Position numbers and translations under genes: made by a program. Below, in pieces: positions 9,275-17,824 of a stretch of 64,000 nt of DNA (the first letter of the stretch is position 1; every line of letters starts with the position of its first letter). The notes beneath the pieces are model-generated. The model was not told the origin of the DNA. It saw only the letters and a list, made by a program, of their open reading frames with translations, and made no database searches. Source of the stretch: Pradoshia eiseniae (lineage in GTDB: Bacteria > Bacillota > Bacilli > Bacillales > Pradoshiaceae); the NCBI RefSeq assembly GCF_002946355.1, contig NZ_PKOZ01000001.1, forward strand, positions 248,001 through 312,000, given 5' to 3'.

Positions 9275-9664
9275 ATGAAACGCAGAGAGGCTAGAGAAAA
9301 AGCTCTTCAAGCTCTTTTTCAAATAGATGTAGGAAAAGTCGAAAAAGAAACTGCACTAGAGCATGTAATCGAGGAATCTGAAGAAGCAGATGCTTATTTA
9401 ATGGAATTGGTGGACGGGGTAACTGACCATGCTGAAGAGGTGGATAGAGCCATTGAGTCCAATTTGGAAAACTGGAAATTAGACCGTTTATCGAATATTG
9501 ACCGAAATATCCTGCGATTGACAACCTATGAGCTTTTATACATCAAGGATGTTCCGCAAAATGCCGCTATCAATGAAGCCATTGAATTGGCTAAGTTATT
9601 TGGAGATGACCAATCACCAAAATTTGTGAACGCAGTTTTATCTAAAATAAAGAATTCGCTATAA
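9275..9664 (+). CDS. nusB: Transcription antitermination factor NusB
   Basis: This 129-aa, all-helical protein has the NusB signatures [12 protein letters not shown] near the start and [43 protein letters not shown] near the end (quoted here in two known parts of the family). NusB binds boxA RNA together with NusE (S10) during rRNA transcription. The gene has its own upstream spacer after the acc terminator and lies 44 nt before folD. Confidence 0.96.
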   Translation: MKRREAREKALQALFQIDVGKVEKETALEHVIEESEEADAYLMELVDGVTDHAEEVDRAIESNLENWKLDRLSNIDRNILRLTTYELLYIKDVPQNAAINEAIELAKLFGDDQSPKFVNAVLSKIKNSL

Positions 9665-9708
9665 AGCGTGTAAAATATAGAGCGCTTGTTAAAGGGGGAG
9701 CAAAAGTC

Positions 9709-10566
9709 ATGCCAGCAAACATATTAGACGGAAAAGCCATATCAGCCTCGATAAGAGAGGAAATCGCCAATGAGGTTCTAGAACTGAAGGGCGAAGGGGT
9801 GACCCCGGGGCTTGCGGTTATATTAGTTGGAGATGACCAAGCTTCTCATACATATGTAAGGAACAAGGAACGGGCATGTGAACAGCTTGGAATCTATTCA
9901 GAGGTAATTAAGCTGCCTGCTGATGTCGCAGAAGAGGAATTGCTTGGTCGGCTGCACGAATTAAATGCCGATTCAAAAATCAACGGCATATTGGTTCAGC
10001 TGCCATTGCCAAAACACATCAACGAGGATCGGGTCATAGAGACAATTGACCCTGCCAAGGATGTTGATGGGTTCCATCCAATTAATGTTGGCCGCATGAT
10101 GACGAAACAAGAGGCTCTCTTGCCATGCACGCCATCCGGCATATTGAAGATGGTGCAAAGAACTGGAATCGATATAAAAGGGAAGCATGTCGTCGTTATT
10201 GGCCGAAGCAATATAGTCGGAAAGCCTGTAGGCCAGCTATTCTTAAATGAGGATGCGACCGTTACGTATTGCCATTCCAAAACGAATGATTTAAGAGCCT
10301 ACACGGCGCAAGCTGATATCTTGATTGCCGCTGTCGGTGTCGCAAAGATGATTAAAGCAGAGGATATCAAGGAAGGTGCGATTGTCATTGATGTCGGGAT
10401 GAACCGTGATGAGCATAACAAGCTTTGCGGGGATGTCGATTATGATGCTGTCGCACCGAAGGCCTCTTATATTACGCCTGTACCAGGCGGTGTAGGACCG
10501 ATGACCATTGCGATGCTGATGTATAATACCCTTCAGGCAACAAAGATGGCAATGAAGCAATCATAA
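9709..10566 (+). CDS. folD: Methylenetetrahydrofolate dehydrogenase/cyclohydrolase
   Basis: This 285-aa bifunctional enzyme interconverts 5,10-methylene-, methenyl- and 10-formyl-tetrahydrofolate with NADP. Visible signatures are the catalytic YVRNK region (SHTYVRNKERA), QLPLPKHI, KDVDGFHPIN, the NADP-binding VVIGRSNIVGKP, and PVPGGVGPMTIAML. The start follows AAAGGGGGAGC. The length is normal for the family. It is probably co-transcribed with nusB. Confidence 0.97.
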   Translation: MPANILDGKAISASIREEIANEVLELKGEGVTPGLAVILVGDDQASHTYVRNKERACEQLGIYSEVIKLPADVAEEELLGRLHELNADSKINGILVQLPLPKHINEDRVIETIDPAKDVDGFHPINVGRMMTKQEALLPCTPSGILKMVQRTGIDIKGKHVVVIGRSNIVGKPVGQLFLNEDATVTYCHSKTNDLRAYTAQADILIAAVGVAKMIKAEDIKEGAIVIDVGMNRDEHNKLCGDVDYDAVAPKASYITPVPGGVGPMTIAMLMYNTLQATKMAMKQS

Positions 10567-10591
10567 CAACTAATTTCAATGTTACCCCAGG

Positions 10592-10635
10592 GCTGCCGAA
10601 AATTGCTATAATGAGATTTGCGGCAGCTTTTTTTT
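10592..10635 (+). terminator. Terminator after folD
   Basis: GCTGCCG...CGGCAGC with a long loop, followed by eight T. The xseA ribosome-binding site begins about 20 nt further on. The loop contains TTGCTATAAT, which might also serve as a -10 element for xseA. Confidence 0.8.
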
Positions 10636-10668
10636 ATGGATAATTATAATGCCAAGGAGGCCATGCCA

Positions 10669-12021
10669 ATGGACAAAAATCAATATTTAACTGTGGCCGC
10701 CCTCACAAAATATATTAAGCGCAAGTTTGATGCAGACCCTAACCTAGACAATATTTATTTAAAGGGTGAAATATCAAACTTCAAAAGGCATTCAAGCGGA
10801 CATATGTACCTGACCTTGAAGGATGAGAAATCGCGTATTAATGCCGTCATGTTCGCTCAATCGGCAAGAGGGCTTGCGTTTGATCCCGAGAATGGCATGA
10901 AGGTGCTGCTGCGCGGGGAGGTCCGTGTATACGAACCGACTGGCGGCTACCAAATGTACATAAAAGAAATGATGCCTGATGGGATTGGTGAATTGTTCAT
11001 TGCATATGAGCAATTGAAGAAAAAGCTTGAACAGGAAGGCCTTTTCGATGTTCGCCATAAGCGTTCGATCCCGGCCTTTCCTGCCAAAATAGGTGTGATT
11101 ACTTCTCCAACAGGAGCTGCGATACGAGATATTATCACCACGTTAAAGAGGCGTTATCCAATCGGGGAGGTACTGATTTTTCCTGCACTAGTGCAAGGAA
11201 AGCAGGCAGCCCCATCGATTGTCGAAGCAATCGAATCCGCCAATGAACATCCTATTGATGTTTTAATCGTCGGACGGGGCGGGGGATCAATTGAGGAGCT
11301 GTGGGCCTTTAATGAGGAGCCTGTCGCTCGTGCTATCTTTAACTCAAGGATTCCGATTATCTCCGCAGTCGGTCATGAAACGGATACGACCATCAGTGAT
11401 TTTGTTGCCGATTTACGAGCACCGACGCCAACTGGGGCTGCTGAAATGGCAGCGCCAAAGGTGAGCGATATCGCAGAGAAAATCAAGATGATGGAAGCAA
11501 AAATTAGCCGCTATACAACACAGCGCATTGATAATGAAAAAAAACGGCTTGTATCCATTGAGAAGTCCTATGCGTTCAAATATCCTCATTTGCTCTACCA
11601 GCAAAAGATGGAGCAGCTTGACCGTGTGACAGAGCGGATTGCACGCAACAGCACACTCTACTTTGAGCGGAAAGGAGATAAGCTTGCGCATCTTGCGAAG
11701 ATGATGGAACGCCATAATCCGCTCAGTACGATTTCGAAAAAAACGGCTGACATCAAGCAGATGCAAAGCCGGATGACAAGGGCGCAAGCATCCATTATCA
11801 AAAATAAGCAGCAGGTTTATTTGAATAATGTGTCCCTCTTAAAGGCTGTGAGCCCGCTAAAAATCATGGAAAAAGGTTTTGGTCTTATCTATAACGAGGA
11901 AGACCAATTGGTTAAATCACGGGATTCTGTTAAGGCTGGCGACCGATTAACCGTTGTCATCCAGGACGGAAAGCTGGATTGTACCGTTAATGAGATTAGG
12001 GAGAGTGATATCAATGACTAA
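10669..12021 (+). CDS. xseA: Exodeoxyribonuclease VII large subunit
   Basis: The 450-aa protein has an N-terminal OB fold (LTVAALTKYIKRKFD, GEISNFKRHSSGHMYLTLKD), the catalytic core with GVITSPTGAAIRDI, VGRGGGSIEELWAFN and SAVGHETDTTISDFVAD, and a coiled-coil C-terminus. It degrades single-stranded DNA in both directions with XseB. I chose ATG 10669, eight nt after AAGGAGG (10654-10660); the in-frame ATG at 10663 is too close to it. It overlaps xseB by 8 nt. Confidence 0.95.
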   Translation: MDKNQYLTVAALTKYIKRKFDADPNLDNIYLKGEISNFKRHSSGHMYLTLKDEKSRINAVMFAQSARGLAFDPENGMKVLLRGEVRVYEPTGGYQMYIKEMMPDGIGELFIAYEQLKKKLEQEGLFDVRHKRSIPAFPAKIGVITSPTGAAIRDIITTLKRRYPIGEVLIFPALVQGKQAAPSIVEAIESANEHPIDVLIVGRGGGSIEELWAFNEEPVARAIFNSRIPIISAVGHETDTTISDFVADLRAPTPTGAAEMAAPKVSDIAEKIKMMEAKISRYTTQRIDNEKKRLVSIEKSYAFKYPHLLYQQKMEQLDRVTERIARNSTLYFERKGDKLAHLAKMMERHNPLSTISKKTADIKQMQSRMTRAQASIIKNKQQVYLNNVSLLKAVSPLKIMEKGFGLIYNEEDQLVKSRDSVKAGDRLTVVIQDGKLDCTVNEIRESDIND

Positions 12022-12247
12022 GGAGCAATTAAATATAACATTCGAGGAAGCGATGGAAAAGCTTGAAAGTATTGTTGGACGTTTAGAGGATGGCGAGGTG
12101 CCGCTCGAGGAATCCATTAATCTTTATAAAGAAGGAATGGAATTATCTAAATGGTGTCATGATAAATTAAAGACTGCAGAAGAACAGCTTACGCTAATCA
12201 TGAAGGATGATGCCCTTAAACCATTCTCGATTGCAGAGGAGGAATAG
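12014..12247 (+). CDS. xseB: Exodeoxyribonuclease VII small subunit
   Basis: A 77-aa helical protein with the family pattern FEEAMEKLESIVGRLEDGEVPLEES (beginning residues about 8) and LKTAEEQL. XseB forms several copies around the XseA coiled coil. ATG 12014 follows TTAGGGAGAG with about 8 nt spacing and overlaps the end of xseA. A longer in-frame reading from 11954 lies within xseA and adds no conserved sequence. Confidence 0.94.
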   Translation: MTKEQLNITFEEAMEKLESIVGRLEDGEVPLEESINLYKEGMELSKWCHDKLKTAEEQLTLIMKDDALKPFSIAEEE

Positions 12248-12249
12248 GG

Positions 12250-13140
12250 GTGGCGATGCTACTAGAAGCCTTTTCACAAGAATATAAGCGGAAGATCGAA
12301 GAAAGAATGAAAGACATTGTTTCAGGATTAAATACCCCTGCAAATCTGAAGGCCGCGATGAGCTATTCATTGGAGGCGGGCGGGAAAAGGCTTCGCCCGC
12401 TCCTAGTCCTCGCAGTATTGCGCGCTTACGGTAAAGACCCGCTCATTGGTCTTGATACAGCATGTGCGATTGAGATGATTCATACGTATTCTTTGATTCA
12501 TGATGATCTGCCATGCATGGATGACGATGACTTGCGCAGAGGAAAGCCTACCAATCATAAGGTATTTGGAGAGGCGAAAGCAGTTTTGGCAGGGGACGGG
12601 TTACTGACGCTCGCATTCGGGGTCATTGCCAATATGGAGAATAACCAATTGAGTCCTGTAACAGCGCTTGAATTAGTAGCCGAGCTTTCAAAGGCAGCAG
12701 GTGCAGAAGGGATGGTCGGCGGGCAGGTCGCAGACATCGAAGGCGAACAGCAGGACTTGCGTTTAGCAGAACTGGAATATATTCATGTTCATAAGACTGG
12801 GAAGCTCTTATCCTACAGTATTCTGGCTGGGGCTATATTAGCCGGCGCGAATGAGGAAGAGAGGAAGCATCTGACGGAATATGCTTATCATTTAGGGCTC
12901 GCATTCCAAATCCAGGATGACATTCTCGATATTGAGGGCAATGAAAGTAAAATCGGCAAGCGTGTAGGAAGTGATGAAACGAATCACAAAAGCACCTATC
13001 CAGCCCTCCTATCCCTTTCAGGAGCAAAAGAGAAGCTGAACCATCATGTGAAACTGGCCAATGAGGCACTCATGCAGGCAGATATCCAGCAGGATATTTT
13101 AACAGAAATGCTTGATTTGGTCGCAAAAAGAGACCATTAA
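12250..13140 (+). CDS. ispA: Geranylgeranyl/farnesyl diphosphate synthase
   Basis: This 296-aa trans-prenyltransferase condenses isopentenyl diphosphate with allylic diphosphates to make farnesyl diphosphate. Both aspartate-rich motifs are present: DDLPCMD and QIQDDILD, together with GGKRLRPLL. GTG 12250 lies 7 nt after AGAGGAGG; an ATG at 12256 is a possible alternative. It follows xseB by 2 nt and is the gene immediately before the OLE-type RNA, the arrangement reported for OLE-bearing Firmicutes. Confidence 0.95.
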   Translation: MAMLLEAFSQEYKRKIEERMKDIVSGLNTPANLKAAMSYSLEAGGKRLRPLLVLAVLRAYGKDPLIGLDTACAIEMIHTYSLIHDDLPCMDDDDLRRGKPTNHKVFGEAKAVLAGDGLLTLAFGVIANMENNQLSPVTALELVAELSKAAGAEGMVGGQVADIEGEQQDLRLAELEYIHVHKTGKLLSYSILAGAILAGANEEERKHLTEYAYHLGLAFQIQDDILDIEGNESKIGKRVGSDETNHKSTYPALLSLSGAKEKLNHHVKLANEALMQADIQQDILTEMLDLVAKRDH

Positions 13141-13165
13141 TCCCAGTATTTCCACTGACATCCAC

Positions 13166-13195
13166 TTACGGCATAATGAGCCTTTATGCTATACT
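13166..13195 (+). promoter_or_regulatory. Promoter of the OLE-type RNA
   Basis: An extended -10 element TGCTATACT (13187-13195) with a weak -35 TTACGG (13166-13171) at an 18-nt spacing predicts initiation at about 13202-13206, exactly where the closing stem of the RNA begins. This suggests the RNA has its own promoter besides read-through from xseA-xseB-ispA. Confidence 0.6.
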
Positions 13196-13205
13196 AATTT
13201 TACAT

Positions 13206-13783
13206 TTCGAGTGGTGCAGTATTCTAGTCGGTCTACCGTTCTGGAGGGTGAGGCTAAAAATTCACTAGAGGGCACATCGATGAAGTTCGTTGGATTGGCT
13301 CGGAGCGCCCAGCTTTGGGTCGGTCCAGGGAGTAAGGAATTAGGGCGATCCACAATGGCATGTGGGCGTTGACCCTGATTCCGCGGAGGCTTTATTCTCC
13401 TGTCTCAGGAGAATATTGAAAAACCTGCATACCGGGAAACTGATTGCAGCGTAGCCTGCCTTGAGTGAAGTATGAGGGGATTGCGTACTTGGCACATACA
13501 TCAGTTGGCCATTGATATATTTGCCGGTCTGTCATGCATGAAATCTGCTTTGCAAAAGAGGCTAAGGAATTGGTTAAAGGCTGCCGGGGAAATCCCCTAG
13601 ACTGTTCGCATGACATATATAGAGGATTAAGGTGCGGACTAAGTGGCAATCCAGTCCAGCTTATCGGAGACGAAGCTGAATTAGCTTTAAAGGGAAACCG
13701 CCGAGATGGCGACATTCGGTAGCTGATTGGGAAATCCTACTGGACCTAAGCCGTAAAATTAACTCTGTATATGGCCACTCGAA
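13206..13783 (+). ncRNA. ole: OLE (ornate, large, extremophilic) RNA
   Basis: This ~578-nt stretch has no credible gene but strong RNA structure. Its two ends pair perfectly: TTCGAGTGG (13206-13214) with CCACTCGAA (13775-13783). Internal hairpins include CCCAGCTTTGGG (about 13308-13319), ATTCTCCTG/CAGGAGAAT with a 3-nt loop (13394-13414) and GGGGAAATCCCC (13586-13597). It lies between ispA and dxs and directly before an oapA-like gene. Size, location and partner are those of OLE RNA, known from alkaliphilic and other extremophilic Firmicutes such as Bacillus halodurans. OLE forms a membrane-bound ribonucleoprotein with OapA and affects tolerance of cold, ethanol and Mg2+. The identification rests on structure and context, not on a covariance search. 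Confidence 0.9.
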
Positions 13784-13800
13784 GCTATAGGAAAAGGACA

Positions 13801-13828
13801 AAAGCTTGCGCTTAGCAAGCTTTATTTT
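13801..13828 (+). terminator. 3' hairpin between OLE RNA and oapA
   Basis: AAAGCTTGC, loop GCTTA, GCAAGCTTT, then ATTTTA. The 9-bp stem ends 18-40 nt after the OLE closing stem. Its T tract is interrupted, so it may be a partial terminator or a stabilising 3' end that still lets oapA and dxs be transcribed. Confidence 0.65.
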
Positions 13829-13854
13829 ACATATAGGATGTGTCTTATTTCTAC

Positions 13855-14466
13855 ATGAGAGAAACATTAAAGAAGACAGCGAGATGGACAATTACGATTT
13901 CATTCATTACATTTATATTAGCAGCTATTTTTACCGTTGCCTCGACCCTCTCTTTACAAGGGGTCAGCTTCACTGTTGGTCTTGCGATTGTACTTGTTAT
14001 TGTACTAATTGGCATATTCTTTGATATGATTGGAATTGCAGCGACCGCGGCAGATGAAACGCCATTCCATGCCATGGCCTCTAAGCGAATAAATGGGGCG
14101 AGGCATTCAATTCGTATCATACGGAACGCAGACCGATTCGCAAGCTTCTGCAATGATGTTATCGGTGATATATCAGGTATCGTCAGCGGAACGGCAGCTG
14201 CACTTGTCATCACGCAACTGGCCCTTCGTTTTCAATGGGGGGAAGCCTCTATGAATGAGAGTATCAGTTCGATTGTGTTAACAAGTATAATCGCAGCACT
14301 AACAGTCGGGGGCAAAGCTATGGGAAAAACATTTGCCATCCATAACTCTAAAGACATCATATTTGGAGTCGGTAAAATGCTATCCTTCCTTGAGCGAAAT
14401 TTCCATATTGTTATAATAAAAGAAAATAAGGGCAAAACGGCTCAAAAGAATATGAAACGAAAGTGA
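13855..14466 (+). CDS. oapA: OLE-associated membrane protein OapA
   Basis: The 203-aa protein has about four membrane segments: two near the N-terminus (WTITISFITFILAAIF and GLAIVLVIVLIGIFF), one at about residues 108-130, and one near SSIVLTSIIAALTVGG. The loop DMIGIAATAADETPFHAMAS has the conserved pattern of OapA, and the C-terminus is very basic (KENKGKTAQKNMKRK), suiting RNA contact. OapA recruits OLE RNA to the membrane. The start is uncertain: ATG 13855 (MRETLKK) and GTG 13840 (MSYFYMRE) are both in frame and neither has a well-placed Shine-Dalgarno sequence. dxs follows directly. Confidence 0.88.
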   Translation: MRETLKKTARWTITISFITFILAAIFTVASTLSLQGVSFTVGLAIVLVIVLIGIFFDMIGIAATAADETPFHAMASKRINGARHSIRIIRNADRFASFCNDVIGDISGIVSGTAAALVITQLALRFQWGEASMNESISSIVLTSIIAALTVGGKAMGKTFAIHNSKDIIFGVGKMLSFLERNFHIVIIKENKGKTAQKNMKRK

Positions 14467-14475
14467 GTGATCCTG

Positions 14476-16371
14476 TTGGATCTATTGTCTATAAAAGACC
14501 CATCTTTTTTAAAGAAGATGACAAACGCCCAGCTTGAAGCGTTGTCTGAGGAAATAAGAACCTTTTTGATTGAGCAGCTGTCAAAGACAGGCGGACATAT
14601 AGGGCCAAACCTCGGGGTAGTAGAGCTGACTATTGCTTTGCATAAAGAGTTTAACAGCCCGAAGGATAAATTATTATGGGATGTCGGTCACCAGTCCTAT
14701 GTTCATAAAATATTGACCGGGCGTGCTTGCCAGTTTGATACACTCCGCCAATATAAAGGGTTATGCGGGTTTCCGAAGATGATTGAAAGCAAGCATGATG
14801 TGTGGGAAACAGGGCATAGTTCTACATCCTTGTCAGCGGCGATGGGGATGGCGATTGCCCGTGACTTGAAAAAGGAGAAAAGCTATATCGTTCCGATTAT
14901 TGGTGATGGCGCACTTACAGGCGGCATGGCGCTTGAAGCTCTCAATCATATTGGGCATGAGAAGAAGGATATGATTGTCGTCTTGAATGATAATGAAATG
15001 TCCATTGCTCCGAACGTCGGTGCTCTCCATTCTATCCTTGGTCGAATGAGAACGGCTGGAAAGTATAATTATGTGAAAGATGAGCTTGAAGTGCTTCTTA
15101 AGAAAATCCCGGCAGTTGGAGGCAAGCTCGCTCAAACAGCTGAACGTGTAAAGGATTCGCTGAAGTATCTTGTCGTTAGCGGCATGTTTTTCGAGGAGCT
15201 CGGCTTTACGTACTTAGGTCCTGTTGATGGGCATAATTTTGAGGAATTGTCTGAAAACCTGAAATATGCCAAAAAGACAAAGGGCCCAGTGCTCCTTCAC
15301 GTTATCACGAAAAAAGGGAAGGGCTATGATCCGGCTGAAACAGATGCTGTAGGAACATGGCATGGAACAGGTCCATATAAGATGGAAACTGGGGATATCA
15401 TCAAGGAATTGAATGCCCCGCCTGCCTGGAGTGCACTTGTAAGTGAAACGGTCAGACGTCTTGCACGAGAGGACGATCGCATTGTTGCCATCACTCCGGC
15501 AATGCCTGTCGGTTCTAAACTGCTTGGTTTTGCAAGTGAATTCCCGGATAGAATGTTTGATGTTGGTATAGCCGAACAGCATGCCACAACCGTTGCAGCG
15601 GGCCTTGCCACCCAGGGAATGAAACCTTTCCTTGCCATCTATTCTACCTTCCTTCAACGGGCCTATGATCAGATGCTTCACGATATTTGCCGCCAGAATT
15701 TAAATGTCTTTGTCGGTATTGATCGTGCTGGTCTTGTCGGTGCAGACGGTGAGACGCATCAAGGGGTGTTTGATATTTCCTTCCTGCGTTCAATGCCGAA
15801 TTTAGTGCTCATGATGCCTAAAGATGAGAATGAAGGGCAACATATGGTTAATACGGCGATACAATATGATGATGGGCCAATCGCGATGCGCTTCCCAAGA
15901 GGCAATGGCCTTGGCGTCAAGATGGACGATGAGTTAAAAACAATCCCAATCGGCACATGGGAAGTAATCCGTGAAGGAAATGATGCCGTTATCCTTACAT
16001 TTGGCACAACGATTCCGATGGCGCTTGAGGCGGCGGAAGCGATGGCTGAGAAGGGGATTCAGGTCAGGGTAGTGAATGCACGCTTCATCAAGCCGCTTGA
16101 TGAGGTTATGCTATCTGAAATTATGTCAGCTAATCTTCCAATCTTAACGATTGAGGAGGCTGTGCTTCAAGGTGGCTTTGGCAGTGCCGTATTAGAGTTT
16201 GCAGAGGAGCAGGGGTATACCCAAACCTATATTAAACGGATGGGAATTCCTGACGAATTTATTGAGCACGGCAGCGTGAGCAAGCTTCTAGCGGATATAC
16301 ATTTGACAACGGAAGCGGCAATAGAAAATTTAACGAAGATGACCTATAAAGTAACGAAAAAGGCGTATTAA
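14476..16371 (+). CDS. dxs: 1-deoxy-D-xylulose-5-phosphate synthase
   Basis: This thiamine diphosphate enzyme condenses pyruvate and glyceraldehyde 3-phosphate, the first step of the MEP isoprenoid pathway. About 631 aa. Signatures include [15 protein letters not shown]-type sequence ([11 protein letters not shown]), the ThDP motif GDGALTGG with downstream NDNEMSI, and [11 protein letters not shown] favour TTG 14476 ([11 protein letters not shown]) because the family begins there; GTG 14467 is an in-frame alternative. It shares the region with ispA, so isoprenoid genes flank the OLE RNA-oapA pair. Confidence 0.95.
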   Translation: MDLLSIKDPSFLKKMTNAQLEALSEEIRTFLIEQLSKTGGHIGPNLGVVELTIALHKEFNSPKDKLLWDVGHQSYVHKILTGRACQFDTLRQYKGLCGFPKMIESKHDVWETGHSSTSLSAAMGMAIARDLKKEKSYIVPIIGDGALTGGMALEALNHIGHEKKDMIVVLNDNEMSIAPNVGALHSILGRMRTAGKYNYVKDELEVLLKKIPAVGGKLAQTAERVKDSLKYLVVSGMFFEELGFTYLGPVDGHNFEELSENLKYAKKTKGPVLLHVITKKGKGYDPAETDAVGTWHGTGPYKMETGDIIKELNAPPAWSALVSETVRRLAREDDRIVAITPAMPVGSKLLGFASEFPDRMFDVGIAEQHATTVAAGLATQGMKPFLAIYSTFLQRAYDQMLHDICRQNLNVFVGIDRAGLVGADGETHQGVFDISFLRSMPNLVLMMPKDENEGQHMVNTAIQYDDGPIAMRFPRGNGLGVKMDDELKTIPIGTWEVIREGNDAVILTFGTTIPMALEAAEAMAEKGIQVRVVNARFIKPLDEVMLSEIMSANLPILTIEEAVLQGGFGSAVLEFAEEQGYTQTYIKRMGIPDEFIEHGSVSKLLADIHLTTEAAIENLTKMTYKVTKKAY

Positions 16372-16373
16372 AA

Positions 16374-17210
16374 ATGAAAAAAGAACGAATTGATGTTTTA
16401 TTAGTAGAAAGAGGCCTTGCTGAAACAAGAGAAAAGGCAAAGAGGGCTGTCATGGCCGGTTTGGTTTATTCGAATGAACTTCGGATGGATAAGCCGGGTG
16501 AAAAGATTGCCCAAGATGCCCCTCTTACCATCAAGGGACAAGTCATGCCGTATGTATCAAGGGGCGGCTATAAGCTTGAAAAGGCCCTATCTCAATTTGA
16601 TTTGTCCGTAAAGGATAAATTGATGATTGATATAGGCTCCTCAACCGGAGGATTCACCGATTGCGCTCTCCAAAATGGCGCCCGGAAGTCCTATGCAGTA
16701 GATGTCGGTTATAACCAGCTTGCCTGGAAGCTTCGCAATGATGAGCGCGTCATTGTTATGGAAAGAACGAATTTCCGGCATTCTGTCCCTGAGGATTTTA
16801 CGGAGGGTATGCCCGAATTTGCTTCCATTGATGTTTCGTTCATCTCACTCAGGCTCATTCTCCCGGCATTGAAGAAAATCCTGGTACCTGGAGGCGATGT
16901 TGTCTGCCTCGTGAAACCGCAGTTTGAAGCAGGCCGAGAGCAAGTAGGGAAAAAAGGAATCATTCGTGACAAAAAAGTTCATTTGCAGGTTGTAGAGGAT
17001 ATGCGGGATTTTGCCGTAAGCGAGGGCTTTATTCTAAAGGATGCGACCTTTAGCCCTATCACAGGCGGTGACGGAAATATTGAATTCCTGTTCCATCTCT
17101 ATTGGCCTAAGAATGAACATGATGCAGCAGCGACTTCCGCTGAAGTAGACTTAACAAAAGTGGTGGAGGAAGCACATCTGACGCTAAAAGCGAAGAGTGA
17201 AGAAGTGTAA
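16374..17210 (+). CDS. tlyA: TlyA family rRNA 2'-O-methyltransferase / hemolysin-like (YqxC)
   Basis: The 278-aa protein has an N-terminal S4 RNA-binding domain (RIDVLLVERGLAETREKAKR) and a C-terminal FtsJ-like Rossmann methyltransferase domain (LMIDIGSSTGGFTDCAL, then CLVKPQFEAG). TlyA proteins methylate rRNA; in Mycobacterium this creates capreomycin sensitivity. It starts 2 nt after the dxs stop and is thus in the same operon. The symbol follows the family; the B. subtilis name is yqxC. Confidence 0.92.
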   Translation: MKKERIDVLLVERGLAETREKAKRAVMAGLVYSNELRMDKPGEKIAQDAPLTIKGQVMPYVSRGGYKLEKALSQFDLSVKDKLMIDIGSSTGGFTDCALQNGARKSYAVDVGYNQLAWKLRNDERVIVMERTNFRHSVPEDFTEGMPEFASIDVSFISLRLILPALKKILVPGGDVVCLVKPQFEAGREQVGKKGIIRDKKVHLQVVEDMRDFAVSEGFILKDATFSPITGGDGNIEFLFHLYWPKNEHDAAATSAEVDLTKVVEEAHLTLKAKSEEV

Positions 17211-17222
17211 CCTATAAATGGT

Positions 17223-17256
17223 AAATCCCCCGTCGGCCCATTGCCGCGGGGGATTT
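17223..17256 (+). terminator. Strong hairpin after tlyA
   Basis: AAATCCCCCG and CGGGGGATTT form a 10-bp stem. The following sequence (GTTGTATG) is not a clean T tract, so termination may be partial; the palindrome could also act on the other strand. Confidence 0.6.
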
Positions 17257-17269
17257 GTTGTATGCAATG

Positions 17270-17287
17270 CATGCATAAAAATGCATG
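17270..17287 (+). promoter_or_regulatory. ARG box (AhrC/ArgR operator)
   Basis: CATGCATAAAAATGCATG is a perfect palindrome around AAAA. It agrees at 15 of 18 positions with the B. subtilis AhrC box CATGAATAAAAATTCAAG. It lies about 70 nt before the ahrC start, implying autoregulation by AhrC. Confidence 0.78.
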
Positions 17288-17358
17288 TACATTTACGACA
17301 AAATCCGCTAACATTAAGACAGAGGCATAGACCAACGTAATGAGGGGTGTCAGGAACC

Positions 17359-17808
17359 ATGAATAAAGGACAAAGACATATAAAAATCCGTGATATTATT
17401 GCGAATAATAATATAGAGACACAAGATGATTTAGTTGATATTTTGCGTGCTGAAGGGGTAAATGTAACCCAAGCAACGGTATCAAGGGACATCAAGGAAC
17501 TGCATTTAGCTAAGGTGCCGATGCAGGATGGCCGCTATAAATATAGCCTGCCTGCTGACCAGCGTTTTAATCCGCTCCAAAAATTAAAGCGGTCGCTGAT
17601 GGATGCCTTCGTTCGCATTGATTCTGCCGATAATCTCTTGGTCATGAAAACCTTGCCGGGCAATGCGCAAGCCATTGGTGCACTCATCGATAATTTGGAC
17701 TGGGAAGAAATTCTCGGGACTATCTGCGGGGATGATACATGCTTGATTATTTGCCGCGAAAAGGAACAGGCAGAAATTATTACAGAACGTTTCTTAGATA
17801 TGCTGTAG
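17359..17808 (+). CDS. ahrC: Arginine repressor AhrC/ArgR
   Basis: The 149-aa protein has the N-terminal winged-helix domain ([39 protein letters not shown]) and the C-terminal hexamerisation/arginine-binding domain ([32 protein letters not shown]). It represses arginine synthesis and activates arginine catabolism genes when arginine is bound. ATG 17359 is 9 nt after TGAGGGGTG and gives the same N-terminus and length as B. subtilis AhrC. An operator-like palindrome lies upstream. Confidence 0.96.
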   Translation: MNKGQRHIKIRDIIANNNIETQDDLVDILRAEGVNVTQATVSRDIKELHLAKVPMQDGRYKYSLPADQRFNPLQKLKRSLMDAFVRIDSADNLLVMKTLPGNAQAIGALIDNLDWEEILGTICGDDTCLIICREKEQAEIITERFLDML

Positions 17809-17824
17809 AAAGTGGGATGAAAAT

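Noticed and set aside
13112-13722. Short reading frames (such as 13112-13372, 13392-13715 and 13534-13722) within the OLE region
   Set aside because: They have no suitable ribosome-binding sites or recognisable features and cross the conserved stems of the RNA.
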